From positions 1-12,282 of the forward strand of contig JAAYJY010000140.1 in assembly GCA_012522705.1 (NCBI GenBank): a DNA stretch of 12,282 bases, written 5' to 3'. A program made the translations under genes and the position numbers. The notes under the pieces are model-generated. The model was not told the DNA's origin. It did not search any database and worked only from the letters and a program-made list of their open reading frames with translations. Shown piece after piece: positions 5,720 to 12,281 of this stretch (position 1 is its first letter; each line of letters opens with the position of its first letter). The stretch is from Syntrophomonadaceae bacterium (GTDB lineage: Bacteria; Bacillota; Syntrophomonadia; Syntrophomonadales; Syntrophomonadaceae).

Positions 5720-7120
5720 TTACTCCTTGCCATTCCAGCAATAGGTGCATATCTTATGCTTGTCTATGCCGATGGAATCCAACATGCTGTTCAAGTTCTG
5801 GTACTTGAGGCCAGAGAAGTTGAGCTTCTTCTTGATGCAATCCACCATGCAACCATATTTGGGGTTGGCCGGATCACAATAATCGGAAAAGGACTCCGGC
5901 TCTTTTCCTTCCAAATCGATGATGGCTTGCCGGGCTACCAAATCCATCTCCGAGCGGGAGGTGGAAAAATTCAGGTATTTGCACCCGAATACCAGGGGTG
6001 GGCAGGCCGACCGGATATGGACCTCACGGGCACGGCACTTGTATAACAGGTCTACCGTCTGCCGCAGCTGGGTACCCCGGACAATGGAGTCATCACAGAA
6101 TAATAAGCGTTTGTCAGTCACCAGTTCCGGAACCGGCATGAGTTTCATCTTGGCCACCAAACTCCTGATGTTCTGTTCCTGGGGTATGAAGCTCCGGGCC
6201 CAAGTGGGTGTGTATTTAATGAAGGGGCGTGCATAAGGCACCTTGGACTCGTTGGAGTAACCGATGGCATGTCCCACCCCAGAATCTGGGATCCCCGCCA
6301 CCAGATCTATCTCCACATCATCATCCTTGGCCATCAGCGCTCCGTTGCGATAACGCATAAGTTCCACATTCATGCCTTCATAGGTCGAAGAGGGGTAGCC
6401 ATAGTACACCCAGAGGAAGGCACATATCTTCATTTCCTCCCGGGGCGGAGATACGGGTTCGATACCTTCCGGGGTCAGCAGGATAATCTCCCCGGGACCC
6501 AGTTCGTACCTGAAAACATAGCCCAGATTGTTCAAGGTGCATGATTCGAAGGATGCGCACATTGCCCCCTCCTTCTCTCCCACTATTATCGGGGTGCGCC
6601 CATATTTGTCCCGGGACGCATAGATCCCCTGCGGGGTCAGGAGCAGGACCGAGCAGGAACCCTCGATCAGTTCCTGGGTCTTTAGCAGCCCATCCTTGAA
6701 GGACTCTTCCTGGTCTATGATTACAGATACCAGTTCAGTCGGATTTATGGTCCCCTTGCTGGTTTCCAGGAAATGCATATTGCGAATATTGAAAGCCAGG
6801 TCGGACAATTCGGCCAGATTGTTAATCCTGCCCACCGTGCTGATCGCATATTGACCCAGGTGTGAGCGCACTGTGAGTGGCTGCGGTTCGGTATCGCTGA
6901 TACAGCCGATACCCATGTTGCCCTTCATATCCGCAATATCAGCCTGGAACTTGGTCCTAAACTGGGTGTTCTCGATATTGTGGATGGAGCTGTTGAACCC
7001 GCTGCCGGTCCAGATAGCCATCCCGCCCCGGCTGGTACCTAAATGGGAATGGTAATCGGTGCCGAAATATACATCTGTTACACAATCCTGCCGGGATACT
7101 ACTCCAAAAAATCCGCTCAA
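5720..7120 (-). CDS. PurF-like amidophosphoribosyltransferase paralogue with N-terminal Ser
   Basis: 466 residues. I choose the TTG at 7120 because AAGGGAG lies 8 bases upstream and the product then starts MSGFFGVVS, aligning with the C-G-V-F-G start of PurF after Met removal. A TTG at 7144 has no site. PurF makes phosphoribosylamine from PRPP and glutamine in purine synthesis. The phosphoribosyltransferase half is intact: PRPP loop CDDSIVRGTQ (342-351) and AGIPDSGVGHAIGY (275-288). Candidate 4Fe-4S cysteines are C233, C373 or C380, C458 and C461, in the order seen in Bacillus-type PurF. The glutaminase half has Ser in place of nucleophile Cys, and the N-G oxyanion motif reads TVGRINN (95-101). 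It may use ammonia, act with another substrate, or be regulatory. No purine genes adjoin it, so an additional true PurF elsewhere is expected. Confidence 0.85.
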   Translation of the reverse strand: MSGFFGVVSRQDCVTDVYFGTDYHSHLGTSRGGMAIWTGSGFNSSIHNIENTQFRTKFQADIADMKGNMGIGCISDTEPQPLTVRSHLGQYAISTVGRINNLAELSDLAFNIRNMHFLETSKGTINPTELVSVIIDQEESFKDGLLKTQELIEGSCSVLLLTPQGIYASRDKYGRTPIIVGEKEGAMCASFESCTLNNLGYVFRYELGPGEIILLTPEGIEPVSPPREEMKICAFLWVYYGYPSSTYEGMNVELMRYRNGALMAKDDDVEIDLVAGIPDSGVGHAIGYSNESKVPYARPFIKYTPTWARSFIPQEQNIRSLVAKMKLMPVPELVTDKRLLFCDDSIVRGTQLRQTVDLLYKCRAREVHIRSACPPLVFGCKYLNFSTSRSEMDLVARQAIIDLEGKEPESFSDYCDPANPKYGCMVDCIKKKLNFSGLKYQNLNSMLDSIGIDKHKICTYCWNGKE

Positions 7121-7148
7121 GGCGATTACTCCCTTAATAATCAATTAT

Positions 7149-7166
7149 TCGGCAAATTCCTGCCGA
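7149..7166 (-). promoter_or_regulatory. Small hairpin in the 5' leader of the PurF-like gene
   Basis: TCGGCA (7149-7154) and TGCCGA (7161-7166) form a 6-bp stem with a 6-base loop, 28 bases before the chosen start. Further upstream the minus strand is AT-rich (7167-7250), with TATTATAAA-like sequence that may hold the promoter; no clear -35 is seen. The role of the hairpin is unknown. Confidence 0.35.
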
Positions 7167-7300
7167 CATTTTTATAATACAATACCGTAAAGCGTTTTTG
7201 TTATATTCAATACACTATATTTTAGATTATCTCCAACGAATTAGTCTGTCCAAACATAATCCTGGCACTGCCTGCAGCAGTTGGGGGGAACCCACCCCTA

Positions 7301-7936
7301 TCAGGAATAGCGGATCACCATTCTTTCCACCGTATTGGTTACCTCCTTACAGTTGTAGGTGCACCTCTCCAGGTGATCGAACAGTCGGATGTAATTCATC
7401 ACCTCAACCGGATTCCGGCGCAGCTCCTGAATCTTCTTGACCGACCTCCCATGCATTCCTTTGCCTTCTTTCTTTAAGCGGTTTACCACGGCCAGATGTT
7501 CCTTTAGCTTAGCCGAGATTTTATAGTCCTTCATCTCTTTTAAGGCCATATTCATGGACTGGCAGCATCTGATGATGAGTTCGCTGAACTGCTGGGCGGC
7601 GAGAGGGATCACCTGGATATGATGGACGTCTATGACAATCAATACCTCTTCAATAGCATCAGTAACGGCATCGATCTGATGGGCCAGGAACATTATATCG
7701 TCTTTGTCGAAAGGAGGCAGAAATTCAAGTACCAATCTTTTCACCATGACATCCTTGGCAGTATCGGCAGCATGCTCGATCTCATGCATCGCGGCCAGCA
7801 TTTGCGGCATTTTCCCTTGGGTCGGATCATTTAGGCACTGGTCCAGGTATTGGGCGGCCTGCACTGAATAGTCGGCCTGGCGAGTAAACCCATGGATATA
7901 ATCGAAAGGACAGTTGCGCTTGAAACCGAAAAGCAT
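7301..7936 (-). CDS. DUF47/PhoU-like phosphate transport regulator
   Basis: 211 residues from ATG 7936; AAGGGGGG overlapping the stop of the upstream pit gene is 10 bases away, which favours this start over the TTG at 7960. All-helical protein of the PhoU-related DUF47 family (TIGR00153 type). It has the E/D-x3-D metal-binding style motifs expected: HEIEHAAD (51-58) in one half and HQIDAVTDAIEE (86-97). PhoU-like proteins bind metal clusters and restrain phosphate uptake. DUF47 proteins are typically encoded next to Pit permeases, as here, and are thought to modulate them. The 16-base gap to pit, with the ribosome site across its stop codon, indicates one transcript and coupled translation. 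Length and motifs are normal. No clear T-tailed terminator follows. Confidence 0.9.
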   Translation of the reverse strand: MLFGFKRNCPFDYIHGFTRQADYSVQAAQYLDQCLNDPTQGKMPQMLAAMHEIEHAADTAKDVMVKRLVLEFLPPFDKDDIMFLAHQIDAVTDAIEEVLIVIDVHHIQVIPLAAQQFSELIIRCCQSMNMALKEMKDYKISAKLKEHLAVVNRLKKEGKGMHGRSVKKIQELRRNPVEVMNYIRLFDHLERCTYNCKEVTNTVERMVIRYS

Positions 7937-7952
7937 CTTTTTCGAGCCCCCC

Positions 7953-9008
7953 TTAAGCAAACAACCTTATGAACAGGAATGTCATGCCGTAACCCACCAG
8001 ACCGCAGCCTGGAAATGTCAAGAGCCATGCATAGGCCATATCCCGAACCACTCTCCATTTGACCTCCGAGAATCTCCGCGCCACACCCACCCCCATGATG
8101 GCGGTGGTTTTGGTGTGGGTGGTACTGACCGGCCAGCCCAGCATGGATGACAGTAGCAGGCTGGACACCGCTCCGGCATCGGCTGCAAATCCCTGGTACG
8201 GCTCCAGTTTGATCATGTCCATACCCACTGTCTTGATGATGCGCCGCCCGCCCATGGCGGTGCCGGCAGCCATGACCAGACCGCACAAGGCCATCAGCCA
8301 GACCGGGATCTGGAAGCCGACGGCGGAATCCACCCGATTGACCAGCATGATCCCCAGTATAACTACCGCTATCAGCTTCTGACCGTCCTGGGCCCCGTGC
8401 ATGAACGCCATCCCCGCTGAAGCCATCACCTGGGCCTTGATAAAAAATGGGCCCGCCCAGCGGCGGTCGACTTGCCTAAACAAGTTTTGAGCAGTTTTGG
8501 CCAAAATCCAGCCGGCGGTGAACCCTACCAGGACGGACAGGAATAGCCCATAAATGACCTTGACCCATTCATCTCCGTTGATCCCCGACAAGCCATTTTG
8601 GAGTGCGATCGCCGCCCCGGAAATGCCGGCGATAAGGGCATGCCCTTCACTGGTCGGGATCCCCAGCCGGGCAGCCATGCTGGCCCAGACGATGACGGCC
8701 ACCATGGCTGCGCACATAGCGGCCAGGGAAGCATCCAGGTCCCCCTGGAAATCGACCATCTTGTAGATGGTCTGGGCTACGCTGGAGTTGATCAGGGTCA
8801 TCACGAAGACCCCCAAAAAATCAAAGCTGGCCGCCATTAGGACGGCCTGCCGGACTGGCAGGGAACGGGAGGCCACACAGGTCGCGATGGCGTTGGGTGC
8901 ATCGGTCCAGCCGTTAACCAGGAGTACGCCCAAGGTGAGTACGATGGTTATGAAGAAAACCGGATTAGAGGTCAGTTGATTTACAAAATCCATGAGCAGC
9001 ATGGTCAT
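7953..9008 (-). CDS. pit: Inorganic phosphate transporter, Pit family
   Basis: 351 residues from ATG 9008, preceded by GGAGGT at 10 bases; the in-frame GTG at 9074 has no site and would add a hydrophilic stretch unlike the family. Pit proteins are integral membrane symporters of phosphate (often as metal phosphate) with protons or sodium. The N-terminal signature NGWTDAPNAIAT (32-43) matches the G-x-N-D-x-x-N-A-x-A-T motif, with Thr-Asp where Asn-Asp is usual. GIPTSEGHALIAG (116-128) and GWPVSTTHTKTTAIMG (291-306) are the inverted-repeat PHO4 signatures, and HGAQDGQK (204-211) replaces the usual HGANDGQK. About ten hydrophobic helices are visible. It forms a two-gene operon with the DUF47 regulator downstream. 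No PHO-box or promoter could be defined in 9009-9174. Confidence 0.92.
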   Translation of the reverse strand: MTMLLMDFVNQLTSNPVFFITIVLTLGVLLVNGWTDAPNAIATCVASRSLPVRQAVLMAASFDFLGVFVMTLINSSVAQTIYKMVDFQGDLDASLAAMCAAMVAVIVWASMAARLGIPTSEGHALIAGISGAAIALQNGLSGINGDEWVKVIYGLFLSVLVGFTAGWILAKTAQNLFRQVDRRWAGPFFIKAQVMASAGMAFMHGAQDGQKLIAVVILGIMLVNRVDSAVGFQIPVWLMALCGLVMAAGTAMGGRRIIKTVGMDMIKLEPYQGFAADAGAVSSLLLSSMLGWPVSTTHTKTTAIMGVGVARRFSEVKWRVVRDMAYAWLLTFPGCGLVGYGMTFLFIRLFA

Positions 9009-9174
9009 GATCTTACCAACCTCCGTATCCGGCCGACTTGGTTTCCCTGATGTACGGGAATCGGGCTCCACCAAATAGAGCGTATACTATTCTATTCGGC
9101 ATCCCCCCGGACCTATTCCGATCAAGTCCTGGTTGCGGCTGTCCGTAGCGGGAGATGATCCCTCCGTCCTGCTG

Positions 9175-9648
9175 TTATGCCTGCCAGTTCTTGCAGACAT
9201 CGACCCAGCCCTGGCTGGCCGAGAAATTCTCCAGGTCCGGCAAACTCAATTTTATGGCCGAGTTACCACTCCCGCAGGCCGGGTAGACAAACTCGAATCT
9301 CTGCAGGGACACATCCAGGTACACCGGTAAATCCCTTATCAACCCGAATGGACATACCCCGCCCACCGCGTGTCCGGTATATTCCATCACTTCTGCCGGT
9401 TTTAGCATCCGGGCCTTAAATCCAAATGCCAACTTGAATTTGCTGTTGTCCACCTTAGCATCCCCCGCCGTCACCACTAACACGGCGCCTTCCTCGCCGC
9501 TGAATGACAAGGTTTTGGCTATCAGCGCCGGCTCGATGTTCAATGCCTGGGAGGCGAGTTCCACGGTGGCGCTGGAAATATCAAATACCATAATATCGTC
9601 GTCCCGCCCATATGCCTTGAAATATTGCCGGACCTGTTCAAGTCCCAC
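9175..9648 (-). CDS. YbaK/EbsC-type aminoacyl-tRNA deacylase
   Basis: 157 residues, normal length. Members of this family are free-standing editing domains related to the ProRS INS domain. They hydrolyse mischarged tRNAs, classically Cys-tRNA(Pro) for YbaK, but specificity varies across the family. The conserved Lys is K45 in IAKTLSF (43-49). The GGVCPFGL loop (96-103) corresponds to G-G-x-S/C-P-x-G, and VYPACGSGNSAI (121-132) completes the substrate pocket. Start is GTG 9648 with GGAGG 10 bases upstream; the GTG overlaps the TAG of a 10-codon upstream frame (9648-9680). It lies alone between an upstream terminator and the pit operon. Which amino acid it clears cannot be read from the sequence. 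Confidence 0.92.
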   Translation of the reverse strand: MGLEQVRQYFKAYGRDDDIMVFDISSATVELASQALNIEPALIAKTLSFSGEEGAVLVVTAGDAKVDNSKFKLAFGFKARMLKPAEVMEYTGHAVGGVCPFGLIRDLPVYLDVSLQRFEFVYPACGSGNSAIKLSLPDLENFSASQGWVDVCKNWQA

Positions 9649-9680
9649 TAATAATAATCCTCCAAGCCTAAATATTTCAT
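9648..9680 (-). other. Possible 10-codon leader ORF ahead of the deacylase gene
   Basis: ATG at 9680 opens a frame reading MKYLGLEDYY and ends with TAG, whose G is the first base of the GTG start of the next gene (TAGTG). The next gene's GGAGG lies inside it. Its own ribosome site is poor (GGCGG-like), so it may be coincidental. If translated, it would couple to the downstream gene. Confidence 0.25.
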
Positions 9681-9685
9681 TGATG

Positions 9686-9723
9686 GCCGCCGAGCTTTCA
9701 GTAATGGTCCCCGGCCCGGCGGC
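9686..9723 (-). repeat. GC-rich inverted repeat in the deacylase leader
   Basis: On the minus strand GCCGCCG (9723-9717) pairs with CGGCGGC (9692-9686), 7 bp. The overlapping AAGCC (9725-9721) could instead pair with GGCTT (9668-9664), next to the GGAGG site. The alternatives are mutually exclusive, so a leader switch is conceivable, but the stems are short. Confidence 0.3.
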
Positions 9724-9731
9724 TTATGTGT

Positions 9732-9767
9732 AAAATCCGCCCCGGAATAATTCTTCCCAGGGCGGAT
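9732..9767 (-). terminator. Intrinsic terminator of the potD-like gene
   Basis: On the minus strand ATCCGCCCU (9767-9759) pairs with GGGGCGGAT (9743-9735), and the stem extends inward through GGGAA/TTCC. A short TTTTA tail follows. It begins 20 bases after the stop of the binding-protein gene and isolates it from the deacylase gene. Confidence 0.85.
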
Positions 9768-9786
9768 GGGATCCTATTTCTTAATA

Positions 9787-10839
9787 CTATTTGGCCGATT
9801 TCACCTCGGTCCAGACCCGATTATAGAGCTCGATGGCCGGACCGGGATCTACGAACACCTCGCATTTGGCCAGGACTTCATCACTCGGATAGGCGGCTGG
9901 ATCCCCAGACGTTTCCGGATCGAGCAAGGCCAGGGTTTCGGTGTTGGGAGTAGAATAGCCGATATATTCAACGTTACGCTGGCCGATATCGGGCCGGGTC
10001 ATGAAATCGATAAACTGGTGGGCCAACTCCACGTTCCTGGCTCCCTTGGGGATGATCATGCTGTCGAACCACACGTTGCTGCCTTCTTCCGGCACCACAT
10101 AGATCAGATCCTCGTTCTCTTCTGACATGAATACCGCATCCCCCGACCAGGCTACCGCCATAGCCGCTTCCCCGCCTATCATCATGTCCTTGTAGTTGTC
10201 GCCCACATAGGCCAGCACCAGGGGTTTCTGTTCCAGCAGAGCCTGTTTGGCTGCCTCCACCTCCGCCGGGTCGATGGAGTTCATGGAGTAACCGCTCTTC
10301 TTGAGGGCCACCGCCAGAGACTCGCGTTGGCTGTCGATCATCAGGATCTGTTTAGCATATTTTTCATCCCACAGGGCAGCCCAACTGTCGATCTCCCCGT
10401 CGATCATGCTGCTGTTATAGACTATTCCCATGGTTCCCCACATGTAGGGCACCGAGTATTTGTTGCCCGGATCGGAGGCCAGATTCTTGAAACGATCATT
10501 GATCTTGCCGAAATTGCTGATCCTGGCCAGATCGATAGGCTCCAACATGTCTTCTTTGATCATCTTCTCGATCATGTACTCGGACGGGATGGCTATATCG
10601 TATTTGGTGCCACCCTGCTTGATCTTGACGTACATATCCTCATTGGTCGCATATTGGTCGTAGACGACCTCAGCCCCATATTTTTTCTCAAAATCAGTAA
10701 TTATGTCCTCTCCAATATAATCGCCCCAGTTGTAAACATATAGTTTCTTATCCTCTTTCAGTTGTTGAGGATCACCGCACCCGACAAGGGCAACCAGCGA
10801 AGACACCAGTATCAACACCATCACTATCGACTTTTTCAA
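9787..10839 (-). CDS. potD: PotD-like spermidine/putrescine-binding lipoprotein
   Basis: 350 residues from the TTG at 10839. AAGGTGGGAG just upstream and a clean lipoprotein signal (MKKSIVMVLILVSSLVALVG then Cys21) support this start; the longer frame to 10887 would put a charged stretch before the signal. The mature protein begins near Cys21 and would be lipid-anchored outside the membrane. Family features: YNWGDYIGEDIITDFEKKYG (36-55) at the substrate-binding N-terminus, YATNEDMY, VPYMWGTMGIVYN, and the late YIGYSTPN. PotD delivers spermidine or putrescine to the PotABC permease. The usual potA, potB and potC genes are not upstream, although potD often closes that operon; this copy stands alone with its own terminator. 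Ligand preference is not certain from motifs. Confidence 0.9.
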   Translation of the reverse strand: MKKSIVMVLILVSSLVALVGCGDPQQLKEDKKLYVYNWGDYIGEDIITDFEKKYGAEVVYDQYATNEDMYVKIKQGGTKYDIAIPSEYMIEKMIKEDMLEPIDLARISNFGKINDRFKNLASDPGNKYSVPYMWGTMGIVYNSSMIDGEIDSWAALWDEKYAKQILMIDSQRESLAVALKKSGYSMNSIDPAEVEAAKQALLEQKPLVLAYVGDNYKDMMIGGEAAMAVAWSGDAVFMSEENEDLIYVVPEEGSNVWFDSMIIPKGARNVELAHQFIDFMTRPDIGQRNVEYIGYSTPNTETLALLDPETSGDPAAYPSDEVLAKCEVFVDPGPAIELYNRVWTEVKSAK

Positions 10840-10957
10840 TCCATCTCCCACCTTCTTGTGAATTCGTTCGGGTTCACGCATCAACAATGCTGTTAAGATT
10901 CCAGGTTGTCATACCTAGTCTGGAATTGACTCTGCTAATTCTGCGATATCCTGCTTG

Positions 10958-10966
10958 ATTTTAACA
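10958..10966 (-). promoter_or_regulatory. Possible -10 element for potD
   Basis: Minus-strand TGTTAAAAT resembles an extended -10 (TG-n-TAAAAT), about 120 bases before the potD start. The -35 region (ACAAAC-like) is poor. Weak call. Confidence 0.35.
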
Positions 10967-11062
10967 TATATGAATTTGGTTTGTTTTGTTTCTCACACAA
11001 ATAATGTCACATTCGAAGCCATAAACTGCCTGATTATCCCGAAGATTTTGTTATCATGAAAC

Positions 11063-11084
11063 AACACCTAACAAGTGAGGTGTT
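11063..11084. repeat. Short inverted repeat, possible weak hairpin
   Basis: AACACCT (11063-11069) and AGGTGTT (11078-11084) pair over 7 bp with an 8-base loop. The plus strand continues TTGG, so the T-run is too short for a confident terminator. It lies downstream of the tRNA-Leu terminator in the tRNA's direction. Confidence 0.35.
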
Positions 11085-11159
11085 TTGGCAAATACCATGA
11101 CGTTGACAGCTATCAGAGCTTGTTGAACATTATGGGGAAACTTTGATTTCATGCCAACA

Positions 11160-11192
11160 AAAATACCGAAGGCTTTAAACCTTCGGTATTTT
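11160..11192 (-). terminator. Terminator after tRNA-Leu
   Basis: AAAATACCGAAGG (11160-11172) and CCTTCGGTATTTT (11180-11192) are perfect 13-bp complements with a 7-base loop. On the minus strand TTTTTGTT follows, 12 bases after the tRNA 3' end. The symmetry would also allow function on the plus strand. Confidence 0.9.
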
Positions 11193-11204
11193 CGTGCTTG
11201 ATAT

Positions 11205-11292
11205 TGGTGCCCGAGGCCGGGGTCGAACCGGCACGCCCTTTGGGGGCGCGGGATTTTAAGTCCCGTGCGTCTGCCTATTCCGCCACCCGGGC
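11205..11292 (-). tRNA. tRNA-Leu (UAA)
   Basis: On the minus strand, GCCCGGG (5' acceptor) pairs with CTCGGGC at the 3' end. There is a D arm with GGCAGACGC, an anticodon stem CGGGA/TCCCG around CTTAAAA giving anticodon UAA, a long class II variable arm (CGCCCCCAAAGGGCG), and the T arm GCCGGTTCGACCCCGGC. The 3' CCA is encoded (11205-11207). It decodes UUA and probably UUG leucine codons. A TATAAC-like -10 lies about 36 bases upstream (11328-11333) with no good -35. Confidence 0.96.
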
Positions 11293-11445
11293 ATGATTCC
11301 TGTCGTTGCATGGACCCAAGCGGCAAGGTTATACTTAAATTGGAATATGCCTTATTCGCGTCCATTGCACGGTGATTAGTTTACCAAATGAAGAACCTTT
11401 TTGCAAGAGTGACAGCATCAATAACATTAGAGAGGAGTTGACCTT

Positions 11446-11964
11446 ATGGATTGTATCGAGACCATTATGACCCGCCGCAGTATCAGGAAATTCAAGACCG
11501 AACCGGTAGATGAAAAGGATTTGATGACCATTCTGGATGCCGGGCGCTGGGCCCCTTCCGCAGGCAATCTGCAGCCTTGCCACTTTGTGGTGGTGAAAGA
11601 CCCGGCCCAACGCCAACAGTTGAAAGCGGCTGCTTTCGGCCAGGAAGCGCTGGATACCGCTCCGTTTGTGATTGTGGTGTGCGCTGACCCCAACCGGTGC
11701 GAGCAGTACGGCGAAAAAGGCATGACCCACTTCCTGCTCATGGACGGCGCCAACGCCACTGAGAACATTCTCTTGGCCGCTCGGGCTCTGGGATACGGCT
11801 CCTGCTGGATGGGCGGTTTTAGTGAGAAAAAGGTGAGACAGGTCCTGGGGCTGCCGGACCACTTCCGGGTGATCTCCGTGGTGCCTATCGGCAAAGCGGA
11901 TGAAGACCCGGAACCACGCGAACGCCGCCCGTTGTCAGAAATAGTGCATTGGGAACAGTGGTAA
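11446..11964 (+). CDS. Nitroreductase-family FMN oxidoreductase
   Basis: 172 residues, ATG with AGGAG 7 bases upstream. The N-terminal R10-R11-S12-I-R-K-F motif binds the FMN phosphate, WAPSAGNLQP (35-44) is the conserved flavin loop, and GYGSCWMGGF (116-125) is the late flavin-contact segment. The length is that of short nitroreductase-like enzymes. These are homodimeric cytoplasmic flavoproteins that use NAD(P)H or other donors to reduce nitro compounds, quinones, flavins or related substrates; the physiological substrate here is not inferable. A Cys at 120 beside the flavin segment is not unusual. The gene is alone, on the opposite strand to the flanking tRNA genes, and ends in a bidirectional terminator shared with tRNA-Cys. 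Antisense open frames are shadows. Confidence 0.93.
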   Translation: MDCIETIMTRRSIRKFKTEPVDEKDLMTILDAGRWAPSAGNLQPCHFVVVKDPAQRQQLKAAAFGQEALDTAPFVIVVCADPNRCEQYGEKGMTHFLLMDGANATENILLAARALGYGSCWMGGFSEKKVRQVLGLPDHFRVISVVPIGKADEDPEPRERRPLSEIVHWEQW

Positions 11965-11981
11965 TCTTGTGAAATAGAAAA

Positions 11982-12018
11982 ACCTCCCGGGGTTCATATC
12001 CAGGGAGGTCGTGTTTTT
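11982..12018. terminator. Bidirectional terminator between nitroreductase and tRNA-Cys
   Basis: ACCTCCC (11982-11988) pairs with GGGAGGT (12003-12009). On the plus strand CGTGTTTTT follows, serving the nitroreductase gene; on the minus strand TTTTTCTATTT follows, serving tRNA-Cys. It lies 17 bases past the nitroreductase stop. Confidence 0.88.
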
Positions 12019-12019
12019 A

Positions 12020-12095
12020 TGGAGGGCGGGACCGGATTCGAACCGGTGAATGGTGATTTTGCAGACCACAGCGTTAGCCTCTTCGCCACCCGCCC
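12020..12095 (-). tRNA. tRNA-Cys (GCA)
   Basis: Minus strand: acceptor GGGCGGG pairs with CCCGCCC, discriminator U, encoded CCA (12020-12022). The D arm contains AGAGGCTAACGC. The anticodon stem GTGGT/ATCAC encloses CTGCAAA, giving anticodon GCA. The T arm is CCGGTTCGAATCCGG. The 76-base gene is complete and decodes UGC and UGU. Confidence 0.96.
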
Positions 12096-12135
12096 ATATT
12101 TTATGTCCAAAATATTGCGTCCAAATGCAGAACCG

Positions 12136-12165
12136 ATTATACCAAATTTTGATTCTGCTTGGCAA
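12136..12165 (-). promoter_or_regulatory. Promoter of tRNA-Cys
   Basis: On the minus strand TTGCCA (12165-12160), an 18-base spacer and a perfect TATAAT (12141-12136) preceded by TGG give an extended -10. Transcription would begin about 12128, leaving a roughly 33-base leader. Confidence 0.8.
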
Positions 12166-12172
12166 GCAACAC

Positions 12173-12195
12173 AAAAGCGTTACCCCGGGTAACGC
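12173..12195 (-). terminator. Terminator after tRNA-Gly
   Basis: GCGTTACC and GGTAACGC form an 8-bp stem with a three-base loop at 12177-12195. On the minus strand TTTTG follows. It begins 12 bases after the tRNA-Gly 3' end. Confidence 0.8.
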
Positions 12196-12206
12196 CGATT
12201 CGACAT

Positions 12207-12281
12207 TGGAGCGGAAGACGAGATTCGAACTCGCGACCCTCGCCTTGGCAAGGCGATGCTCTACCACTGAGCCACTTCCGC
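12207..12281 (-). tRNA. tRNA-Gly (GCC)
   Basis: Minus strand: acceptor GCGGAAG pairs with CTTCCGC, discriminator U, encoded CCA (12207-12209). The D arm is GCTCAGTGGTAGAGC. The anticodon stem TCGCC/GGCGA encloses TTGCCAA, giving anticodon GCC. The T arm is GCGAGTTCGAATCTCGT. The gene is complete and ends one base from the window edge; it decodes GGC and GGU. Confidence 0.96.

Larger units (their letters stand above)
10840..11204. other. Gene-free stretch upstream of potD
   Basis: I see no gene in this 365-base stretch. It holds the potD leader, a possible extended -10 (TGTTAAAAT) on the minus strand at 10958-10966 without a convincing -35, an AT-rich segment (10960-11010), a 7-bp inverted repeat (11063-11084), and the tRNA terminator at 11160-11192. 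Open frames crossing it are short and lack coding character. Confidence 0.6.

Noticed and set aside
7261..7300. Intrinsic terminator after the DUF47 gene
   Set aside because: The G- and C-rich segments can pair partly, but no stable stem with a T tract could be drawn.
10327..10743. Plus-strand open frame of 138 codons
   Set aside because: It is antisense to the well-supported PotD-like gene and is a by-product of that gene's codon use.
11103..11108. TTGACA on the plus strand
   Set aside because: The nearest -10-like sequence is poor or badly spaced, and a transcript would run straight into the symmetrical terminator at 11160-11192.
11054..11365. Minus-strand open frame of 103 codons over tRNA-Leu
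   Set aside because: It contains the complete tRNA-Leu gene and its terminator, so it cannot be an ordinary coding gene.
11335..11894. Minus-strand open frames opposite the nitroreductase
   Set aside because: The plus-strand gene has all flavin motifs and a ribosome site; the antisense frames cross its promoter region and show no family signature.
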